NCBI GenBank assembly: GCA_005784505.1 | Contig: VCAZ01000123.1 | Coordinates: 1,266,602 to 1,330,601, forward strand | Direction of reading: 5' to 3' | Length of the DNA: 64,000 nt | Source of the DNA: Bagarius yarrelli | Lineage: Eukaryota; Chordata; Actinopteri; Siluriformes; Sisoridae | Shown: positions 33,723-44,700 of the stretch, in pieces | How the letters are laid out: the number at the start of each line of letters is the position of its first letter | Position numbering within the stretch: position 1 is the first letter of the stretch | Position numbers and translations under genes: made by a program | The notes under the pieces: model-generated | Database searches by the model: none | What the model was told of the DNA's origin: nothing | Seen by the model: only the letters and a program-made list of their open reading frames with translations

Positions 33723-34497
33723 ATCTGGGTGTCCACAAACCTTATAGTGTACCTACAAGCTAGACATTATGTCAATAAGCCCCACCCACGTCTTTAATCA
33801 CCACTTTCCTTATTTGTCTTCAGACAATTAGTTTCTTCCACGATTTGTAAAACTCATTACCCACAGCAGACGAAAGGAGTGCTCGTTGGGGAACAGCCTT
33901 TTATTAATTTCATGGAAGTGCATGGGAAAGCTTTATTGGAGTGGCACAGCTATGAAAGCAAAACCAACAAAAATTGTCAGTGTAATAAGAAAATGAACAA
34001 ACAAGGAGAAAAGAAGCAGGGCAATAAATTCATTTCAGTAAATATATTCCGGCGTCTCAGTGCGTGTCCGAGCTGTGAGTCTGACGCAGAGCCGCACAGA
34101 GCCACGCCTTTTTATAGCCTTGCATCGGTGTTTCTTTAAGGGGTGAATCTCTTTAGATTGTCTCAGTATTTCTTTTCCCTGTAGACGAGCCTCACTGCAA
34201 TGCAGCAAAATAAACAGAAAAAGAGTAGAATAGAGAAAGAAAGAGTAGTGTGCACAACCTAGTGCACCATACAAGGGAAGGAAAAAAGAAGGTCGGGGTT
34301 AAAAAAAAAGCAGAGACTTTGCCTGGTGCAGCAAGATGCAGGACGTCCCCAATACCCCCCGTTCCTGGACATGTGGTGAACTTTTACCTTGTAAACACCC
34401 TGGTGGTAATTTACACCTGAATAGACAACCTCAACCCACCCCTTTAACTACCTAGGTTTCCATACAGTACAATAGAAAGCAAAAAACATTCCTATTA

Positions 34498-34503
34498 TTT
34501 ATT
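34498..34503 (-). terminator. Possible DSCAM poly(A) signal
   Basis: AATAAA on the minus strand, about 970 bases past the DSCAM stop codon. Several other candidates exist further on, so this is only a guess. Confidence 0.25.
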
Positions 34504-35472
34504 ATTTTCTTCTTCTTTATAACCCATATTGCACCATCAGTAAGTGGGACACAAATATTCAGCAATCGAGACTTTCCTAAAACCATCTATGTGCAAACAT
34601 GACTAAAGGACTTTTCAGGAATCGATCAAAATCCAAACATTTCCCTGTAATACCCACAAATAAAGGTGATTCTTTTTTTTTCCTCGTTTAATATATAGTA
34701 TTTATATATTAATTTATACTCATAAGAATACTAAATCTTTACATTTGATCATTTTTATAGTGAAATAAAAAGCCTGCTCATCGACTCCCCCTAGCTATAT
34801 CTCCCCGGCAGATATCTTATATCTCAGATTTATCTTCACCATCATCATCATCATCAAGCATCATCAATCTTTATCAACCATTTGATCATTTTGCATCGTG
34901 AAATAAACATCCTTGCATCACTGTTTCCCGGCACGATGTTTATCTCGGTTTATCGCCCACCCCTGCATGATCCCATAATCAAAACATCATGTAAAACTTG
35001 GTGGTGTTAAAAATCCAAAGGTTAAACGCTGGTATGCACGAAAAAAAAATGGAAAACTTGTGGTGTTATCGCACAACACTCAAAAAACGCTCGACTCTTT
35101 CGGAACTTGCTTATTATCTCTGAGTTTCGGATTTTTGAAATAACTTTTGAATTAATTAATACGTTATAAGTTCTATGTGGAAAAATGGACTCCCAGTCAT
35201 AATAGTGCACACTAAATGCTAACATATAATAATAATGATAATAGTAATAATAATAATAATAAATTAAGTTGGCAATCTCCCATCTGGAGGGTATTTCTTT
35301 TTCTTGTTTTTTGAAAAAGTGAATCTGTGTGTTTAAAAAAGCGTAAAAGAAAAGAGTAAAGAATCGGCAGTGGCTCTCCTGTGAGGAAAGGCCTCTATGT
35401 ACAACTGTGTGATGAGTTTTTTTTTGGTGTGTGTGTTTGTGTGTGTGTCCAGTCCAGTCCAATTCCTCTGGG

Positions 35473-35789
35473 TTATACCAGTGTGTAAGACTTGGTGTAG
35501 GGATTGCTGCTCTGTTTTAAGTGTCCCCGAGAGTCTAAGAGGGACTCCTGTGACGTGCTGAGCTTAGCAGCCTGAGCCAAGTCCGAGCCGGCTTCCCTCT
35601 GCGGCAGCGTGGAGGCGCCAGAGCTGGGCTGCCACTGCTGCACCTCGCGGGCTGCCGGAACTTCCACTGGCACTGGCACCAAGCTTGGTCGCTTCAAGGA
35701 CCGACTCTTCTGTGGCTCCAGGCCCGACGCGGCCCGGTTCAGCAGGAAGTCCATGCGCAAGTATGGCGGTAGGTGCACCAACTCGCCCC
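35473..35789 (-). CDS. dscam: DSCAM exon 33: C-terminus
   Basis: It starts GELVHLPPYLRMDFLLN after CCTACAG, continues through LEPQKSRSLKRP and SSQ-like SLLDSRGHLK, and ends NPYTKSYTLV with the stop at 35473-35475. TLV is a class I PDZ ligand, as in other vertebrate DSCAMs. The middle is shorter and more diverged than the human exon. Confidence 0.93.
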
Positions 35790-38700
35790 CTGTAGGGTGA
35801 CACACAGAACATGCACATCTGAGTAATTGCCAAGCTGCAGATATAGGCAGGAATGGGCAGTCCATGTTCCTTGAGTTCCTTTGTCCTGCCCTACCCACTA
35901 TTCCACAAACTATCCCTGCCCTACCCAATATCCCACTAAAATCCCTGCCCTACCCACTGCCTATTTCCTGGATCAGGTGTGTCAATTAAGAAGATACCAT
36001 CTCAAATGTGGGTGGATTGGTTGTAGGCCAGTTGAATTGGTATTTATCAGCTTCTGATTGGTTGAACACACCTGAACCAGGTAACCAGCAATGGGTACGT
36101 CAATTAAAACAGAAGGGGAACCTGACAGGAACATGTAAATCGTGATGACATATGTTGCTGTAAACTCATGCGATCTGGAAGTTCTCGTTTGACTAAGGTT
36201 AGGGTTAGGGTTTAGGTCTGTGTGTGTAAAAAAATCCCAAAATATTCTAAAACACTATGACCAGACCATGTGAGACCAACACCCCACTCCATAATTCACA
36301 TTTTCAAGGACTTCTATATCGTACAGTTTAGAGACACTGAGGAAGAGACAGGAGGCAGAGTTGGAGGTAGCAGAGCTGAAGGTGTTAAGGCTGTTTTTGG
36401 GAGTGACGAGGTTGGACGGGATTAGGATGGGCACAAGTCAGAGACATCAATTTAAAATGGTTTGGACATATGCAAAGGAGGGATAGTGGAAATATTGGTA
36501 GTTATTGGGTATGAGTGTAACCTCAGGTAAACCTCAGGAAACCTCTGCTCACCAGGCCTGTGGGCTTTGGGTACTGCCATGTTCATAACTCTGCATACGT
36601 CCTGAGGTTTGGGTGGCGAGGCCGTAAACCTGCATATGCCTGACTCAGACGGCGTGCTTGACGTCAGGCTGTCTGTGTAATCGTTGGTTCCTGCCGTCAT
36701 CTGCTCAGAGGATGTGTCTGAGATGAAGCACTCTGTGATGGTGAACTTGGCGTGCCGGAGCTGCTCCTCCATTTTGGCGTGTTCGTAGGCTCGCGCCAGC
36801 TCCTCGTAGGTGGACGATGCGCTCTCTGTAGACACCATGCTGCTCCGGGCTCGATCTGGACACACCACAGAACACGCTAAGGACTTCTGTTTCTTTTTAA
36901 TATCGTAAGTAGTATTGTAAGTAGCTAGCGTTAAAAACGATGCTAGCAAACTCTTATTTAATACATTTGTTTATACAATGTTTAGGTTTAGCACAAATGT
37001 CAACAGTTGGAGATGAAGACCTGTGTCCTGAGATGGACTGACACTGTAGCTGTCACTCTCTTTGTCTACAGAGCCAGGCACTCTCGGCGTTCCCAGCCTC
37101 CATTCCGTGCTAAGCGTGTGTGTGGAGACCTGCGGGTGAGGGCGGTTCAGCGTCCACTGACTAGCGTAGCGGCTCCGTGCGGCGGGGCCCGGTTTGGCTG
37201 CTCGTCGTGCAGTCGGGTCTGTCGATGTAAGAAAAGATCAGTTCAGTCACAGTACATTTCTCACACAGGTTCCAGTGTAGAACGATTTTTTAAATCTTAC
37301 TCGACAAGCTGCTTTTGCTTGTCCCGGGACGAACGTCCGAGACGTCCACTAACGGCCCTGTGGCCTGAGTGAGTGACTGGTAATGGACCGTATGTGTCGC
37401 TGTGGTTGTTTTCTGCTTGGCGGTTTCTCCAAAATCGTTCTCGGTAAGGAGCACAGTCGATCTGTCATCTGTTAAATGAAAAAATTTGAAGTTATTGATT
37501 CGAGCGTTAGATTTAAAAAAATGAGGCGCTGAACTGCTGAAGACTTACCCACAGTCTCCATGGTGTCTCTCTCTTCGATGAGGAGCTGAGCTCGGGGAAT
37601 GTCGATGTGCATGCGGAGCGTCTGCTGCTGCTTGTTTAGCGTGTCTGACGGCCGTGTGTTTTTGCTGGGGCAAACAGAGCAGATGTGCACTACTGAGTCG
37701 TTTCATATAAGAGCAGAAGGTTACGTAAAGATCAGTAAGTAAAAGAAGCTTCAGCTGTGATCACAGAAATGTACAATGGTACAGCCAAAGTGGCAGAAGT
37801 AGCAGAGCTGAAGATGTTGAGGTTTTTCTTTGGGAGGGACGAGGTTGGACAGGATTAGGAACCCTAGGAGTTCATTAGGGGGGACGGCTCATGTTAGATG
37901 TTTTGGGGAAAAAGTCAGGGAAGCACAGATTAAGGTGGTTTGGACATGTACAGAGGAGGGATAGTGAATATATTGAAGAAATGAAGCTACCAGGCAGAAG
38001 GTAAAGAGGAAGAGCAAAGAAGAGGTATATGGATGTGATAAACGAGGACATGAAGTTAGTGGGTTAGGTAGAGACAGATCATTCGCTGTGGAGAGCCCTA
38101 ATAAGAGAACAGCTAAAAGAAGAAGAAGAAGAAAGTTGTATGGGTGAAAGTATTAAAACAACATGTTCGAACATGATAATAACCCACAGATCTGTGCAGG
38201 TTTTCCACTAGATTGGGTTATGTGACTGTGGGGATTTGATCATTTAGTCACAATATTATAACCAAAATCAGACACTAATGTTGAGGTGAGGAGTTTTGGG
38301 GTGCAGTGGTGTTGAGTCATAGTCAGGACTCTGACCAGGACATGAGGGTTCTTTCACTCACAGCATGTCTTCATGGAGCTTATAGGGATCAGTGTTTGGG
38401 TCTTTTAGTTCCAGTGAATGAAGACAACTTTTGGCTATTGCGAGTAACAGCCCAGTTAGTCGTACTGTATGTTATTTTGCTTCCACCACAGGGATCTGCT
38501 ATTGTTTACTATGTATCATTTATTAATAACAATAAAATAAACTGTTATTATCAAATAAAAAAACCCATTTCTGTTGTCACACCCCCAGAATTATCACTCC
38601 TGCCAGCTTTTTCTCACACTCTTCCTCACACTCACACATTTTCTTTGATTTGTTTTTTTTTGTTTTTTTACCTCATAAGCATCTCCGCCAAGCTTTTCGC

Positions 38701-41700
38701 ATCTAGGAAACAAAGAGCGGCATTCATTAGCAACCTCGATTTTCTCAAATGGCACACATCAACAACGAAGCATCATCAGCTCTCACCTCTGAGCCTCTTC
38801 AGTCTCTGCTCTCTTCTCCTCCTCCTCAGCACCATGAGCAGAAACGAAGAGCAGGGCCATACCCACCAGGATGCACGAGATGGTCACCATCATCTTCACG
38901 CCCTCGTCGTTAGTCTTCTTCACCAGGTTCTTTACTGCCGTCTTTACTAAGGGTGAAATGGTGCCTAAAAGGTCCGGCAAGAAAACACAGATTAACATAT
39001 GATACGATTAATCAATGATTATTAAAAGTTTTTTTTACGATTGTACACATTTCGCTTTTTGCACCATCAACCATGCACCAAAAACAGATGACCTCATCGT
39101 TCTTGTGTGAGCACACAAGCAAAGCGGTCAGCGAGGTAGTGCTGAGGGCCGGACCTCTGAGAGGAAAACCATCTTGGTAATTACATGGCAGTCCCCGATG
39201 AGAGGATCATGCAATATGCTAACACACAAACACACACACACACTCATATTGGCTGCAATGCTCAGGGTTACGGTTCGAGAGCAACGCACTGAGACACTGA
39301 GCCTTTTCCCTTTAAGCCACGTAGTAATAATATGTAGTATTTCCAGACTTTATTTTTATATATTTCAGGAATGTTTTTATATTTTCTATAGCATTGAATG
39401 AGTTTAATATAGTAGTAACAATACTTCCAATGATGTAATAGTATGTTTGGTGTGCTAGGAGCCCAACTTCATTAGTCTTCTTGGGTCCAAAATTGTTAGT
39501 GGCACCCCTGCATCCCGACCTCAAATCCTGGCTTGTGGACCATTCCTGAACCCCTCCCCCTCTGTCTCACTCACATCGCTCTAAGATCTAATATAGTGTT
39601 ACATATCATGTTACATAAGACACTATAGTGTTGTTATATACAATAATAACCCACAATAATAGTGGGCGTAGTTTCTCTCTTGTTGTTCACTTACTGCCGT
39701 CGTAGTTGAGCGTGGCAAACTTGACCCTTTTCTCAGCCAGACCGGCGCTGTTGTACACCTTCATCTGCAGCTCGTACCAGGTGGCCTCCTGTAGGTCCAT
39801 TAACGTGTAGCTCTTGGTCAGTGATGTGCGCTGGGCTTTGGTCCACACCGGACTGTCCAGAGGTCTGTATTCTAGAGTGAAGGACGTGATGGGACAGCCG
39901 CCATCATTCCAGCCAATCAAGTTGAGCCGCACACAGGTGGCATTAATGCTTGTGAACAGCTCATGCTCTTTGGAAAACTGAGGTTCTGGGGGAAAATGGT
40001 TTGAATACAATCGTTTTAGTTGGCTTTACCCCAAAAGTGTGTTTTTAAGTGTGTGTGTGTGTGTGTGTATGACACACCTTTCCCATGAGTTTTTGCTTCA
40101 ATAATCTCGCTAATGCGGCCTGGCCCTACGGCGTTTTGGGCTGTGAGAGTAAACTTATACCAGGTTCCACACTTCAGAGTCTCCAGTCGGTATAAGCGCT
40201 CGCTGGGGCTGATGGGAATGTTGCCCCACTGTTCGCTGTTGTCCTCCGAATACTGCAGAATGTAACCTGAACATGGAAACGGAATAAACAGCAGCTACAT
40301 AAAGCAAGGATTTTTATAGATCGAATTATCATTTAAATTTAAAATAGCAAATTTTAACAATTAACATGTTATACCCCGTTTGACCACAAGAGGGTCATTT
40401 TATTATTCTTAATTACATCCTTACACAAAACAAGTAAATTATATCAGTGCTATTTACGTCTGATATCGTAGGACATAATGACATTAGATTATACTTTTAT
40501 AGTCATTTTGGTCAAAAAATCGTCTGCACACCTCTGATGGAACTCCCGCCATTGTCTCCAGGTATCCAGGACAGCGTGATGGACATGGTCGTTGTTTTGG
40601 TCACCGTGAGACGAGGCTGATCTGGAGGGACTGAAAGGGTGTGCGCTGGTGAGATAACCCATAATTGCGCTACTGATAAATTCTTTTCTGCCATTTTTCC
40701 CAGCTTACCTTGCACTTGCAGGTTCAGCGTTATCTCATCAGTGCCCCAGTTATTGCTAGCGACACATGTGTAGTACCCAGAATCCTCAGCTTTTACGGTC
40801 TTGATGATAAAGCTGCCATTTCCGTGGATGCTGCGCCTTCCGTCGATGATGGCCGGGCCTGGGCTCCCACTGACAGGACACAAAGATATGATAAAAAGTA
40901 TTTTTTAATACACTGTATATATGTAGACTTGGATATCCATGACGAAGACTCTCAGCGTTCCATACTAGAGGGTTATCTGTTTACCTTTCCTTCATCCATT
41001 TGACTGTAGGTGGTGGATCTCCCACAGATCTGCACGGCAGGACGATGTCTCTCATCCAGGGCGTAGTCACTGTCCCACTAAAGGTGAGGATCCTAGCAGG
41101 AGCTGTATGACAAACAATTTCAATATTATTCACATAACTGTCAATTATACTGGGTCATATAGTTAAAAATCAACATTATGCCACCGCCACCATGCTTTTC
41201 CTGTTAATATGCGTTTACATAGAATCTAACCCACACACCTTTAGCAAGCGGTTCAACCGTAATGACCTCGCTGCTGTTCCCGCGGCCGGCCGCCGTCACT
41301 GCCATCACCCAGATGCTGTACTTCTTGTTCCGACTCAGATTCTGCACCTTGTGGAGGAATTCATCCGAAGCAGCATCAAACTCGCTCACCACCTTCAAAA
41401 GTACAAAACGCATGTGAAGTTTAATAATATTCACAGCAGCCAGTCAGAAAGCAGCGAGACCGGAAGGATGTGGTTAGGATATTAAAATGCATCCCAAATA
41501 CTCAAAGATAATATTCGCTAATAGATTGCGTGTGTGTGTGAGTGTGTGTGAGGAGGAGTGACCACTTCCTAGACCATACCATGGGGTATGAGCTGGAGCA
41601 GAACACAGTGTATTTCCTAATCACACCATTTAGTTTAAGTGGCGGAAGCCAGGAAACAAACACCACCGAGTTGGATGCTGCTGCTGCTTTTACTCCGCCT

Positions 41701-44700
41701 GGTGGACCTGGAACTAGATGGTACACAAAAGACTACAATGAATTCCTAAATGTATAAAATGCTTATTGCATAACATTGGTTTTATAAGGTGTACCAATCG
41801 TCCAGTATTAAAACTTAGGTTAGTCTTAGTCCGTAAGAGCTTGCAGATTTACCATCCTCCTTGGTGCGGATGTAGATCTGCTCCGATCGTACGCCGTCTC
41901 CGGCCCGGGTGAATGCCAGAACCTGAATGCTGTAGTTGGTAAATTTCTCCAAACTATCCAGCTCGAGAGGTGGCAGGGGAGTGGTGATGTTTCTGATCTC
42001 ACCCAGCTCTAAAAAAATTAAGAATTATGCATAAGTAATGTAGTTGTACACAGGTCCAAATCCAATGTATGTCCTCTCATTAACTATCAGAGTCTATTAC
42101 TAGATTATTATATAGACTATTATAGTTGATAATTAATGCGCTAATGTTACAATTTTTTAAGCAAGAGAAAAGGGAAGTGCTGGCACCCTGTGGTGAAATG
42201 CTGCAATTAACATTTCTCTGTCAATGTTATACCATTACATACTGTCACAGATGATTTATTTAATGTTAATAATAATCATTTTTTATAATCAACACTAAAG
42301 AAACGTACCCTTGACTTGTTTTGTTAGATAGCAAACATATCCAGCTAGTTAGCATCAGTGCTACAAGACAGATTTTTTTTTTAGCTGTTACTGACACTAT
42401 TAGCAATATCAACAAAATAACTAGCACTTTCTACCACCAAATTATTTCCATTTGCATGTGCTGGAGGTGTTTTTTTTTGCCCTTTTTCACAAATGTGCAC
42501 TTACAAGACACAGCGATCTGGCTGGTGTACATTGTGATTGACAGGGAAGGGGCAGTATGACTCAGTTACCCAAATTAACACACTATTGACTTATAGGACA
42601 GTAGAGATACATTTTAAATAAGATGTGTCTATAAATGCTATCAACACATGCTATCTTTTATACTTAGATTATCTGGTGTTTATGCTAAACTACCCCAGGT
42701 TTATGCTTAACTAACTACCTCAGGGCATTTCAAAAGTGCAACTCTATGAAAGAACAGCAGTGGCCTGCAGTCAGACCAGCGCCTGTTCCCTACCTCCGTC
42801 CGGTAGATTGGCCCAGTAGATGATTCGAAAGCCCTGCAGCACGCCGTTCAGAGCCTCCCGGGCAGGAGTCAACCACGACAGAGAGATGGTCTCAGGAGAC
42901 GTAGCTGTGGCGTTGACCTTCTCCGGAGCTCTGCTGGGAACTGAGAGCAGTAACGGGGCAAAAATACAGAATCAGGACAAAAGACGGAACAGTACTGGAA
43001 TAAATATAATGACTGTATAAGAAAGATATTTTAAATATTCTATTATTTTTTTAATATAGTTTAAAATCTGAAGGTAACGTGTGTTTTTAACAAGTAAAAG
43101 AAAAAGATAGAAAGAAGGATAAGAAAGTAAAATCACTATCACTAAAGATAGAATAGAATAAAAAAGGGTAGAAAAATGGATGAAAAGAAAGAGAAATATA
43201 TACATGAAGTGGATGATCAATTACAAAACACCACAAGAGGGCAGCACATCCACACTGCTGCAACGTCAGCAAGACACTTCATACCGTCCTCCATAGTGGT
43301 AGCTCGCACTTCGCTGGAGGCTGGTCCGGGTCCTGCATTGTTGCTCGCCTGCACGACCACCTCATACTGCGTAAACTTCTTCAGGTTGTTCAGGGTGAGC
43401 GTCTCCGTCTCGCCTGTGCTCTCCAGGCTCAGGCAGATGAACTGGTGGCTCCCGTTCGCTGAATGCTCCCTGTGGCACACCTGATAGCCTCTGATCATGC
43501 CGTTTTGGAGGTGTTTCTGAGGAGCCTGAGGAGAAATAAATATAAACATTTTGAAATATAGAAATAAAATGAATAAATAAAAAGAAATAAATATTCTGTT
43601 TCAAGGTTCTATGAGCTCGATAAAGATTTTGGGCGGAAACAGTGTTGGGTACCTTCCATGTGACCTTGATGCTTTGAGAAGACATCGCTTCCAGAGTCAC
43701 ATCTTGAGGTGGACCTTCAGGATCTAAAATATAACACAAAGTTTGAGTTTTCCAGTATACCTTTCTTGTAGGCACCTTCTGGTGTGAACTTGATTAGTTA
43801 AAATTCTATGTGGCATAGGCATGATTTTTTTACAAAGTGGATCTCTACAGTATTTATTTATTTTTTTATTTGGGAACAGACCCAGAAATTTCCCATAGGA
43901 AAAAATGGTGTTAGTCATAATTTCCTCCGGATCAAGGAAGACTGTTTATGATTCCCTCAGGAATCTGTTCAGGGCCACGTGAAATTGGTCAGAATTTCAT
44001 CAGGATCAAATGGAATCGGTCAGAATTTCATCAGGATCAAATGGAATCCGTCAGAATTTCTTCAGGATCTAGTGGAATTGGCCAGAATTTCTTCAGGGTC
44101 ATATGGAATTTATCCTTATTTCTTCTGGATAAAATTGGTCAGAATTTATTCAAGATCAAATGAAATTGGACAAATTTTCCTCAGGATCAAGTGGATTTGG
44201 CCAGAATTAATACCGATTTTTTTTCTGGATAAAATTAAATAAGTCAGAATTTTTCAGGATCAAGTGGAATCGGTCAGACTTTCTTCAGGGTGATATGGAA
44301 TTTATCCTTATTTCTTCTGGATAAAATTGAATTGGTCAGAATTTTTCAGGATCAAGTGGAATTGATCCTAAAGAAAGGCATACTTTTAGTTTATGTGGCC
44401 TTAGCGAATTAATTTCTTATGGCTATACAAAACATTCCCTGACTGTAAATTTACCTGCTTCATCCGTATTGACAGTGAGCTCGTTGCTGGGCTCACTGTC
44501 CCCAATGTGGTTTTTGGCGAACATACGAATATTATACGTGGAGGAAGGGTGGAGCTCGATAATGGTGGCCAGGTTAAGCGTTGGGGAGACATCTCTGGTT
44601 TTGCGAGCTCTTTCCCAAGTAGCTGTAAATTAAAAAAAAGATCTCATGAAGAATACATTGGTTGAAATCCAACATGGCTGCTTATATAAATATACAATTC

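Larger units (their letters stand above)
28593..35472. other. Region between PCP4 and the DSCAM coding end
   Basis: No coding exon is seen here. The stretch contains the (TGTC)n repeat, a LINE reverse-transcriptase fragment (29590-29880), a run of 21 G (29966-29986), a TIR-bounded MITE (30598-31335), SINE remnants (31440-31625 and 33548-33722), a complex tetranucleotide block (32395-32775) and a decayed DNA transposon (33040-33385). The DSCAM 3' UTR probably covers the last 1 kb or more, up to 35472. Confidence 0.6.

Noticed and set aside
38306..38950. Plus-strand open frame of 214 codons
   Set aside because: It overlaps a transposon remnant and then runs antisense across the DSCAM micro-exon and TM exon. 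No coding signature of its own.
43948..44242. Plus-strand frames with repeated IGQNF peptides
   Set aside because: They come from the intronic minisatellite of DSCAM, on the wrong strand and without splice sites.
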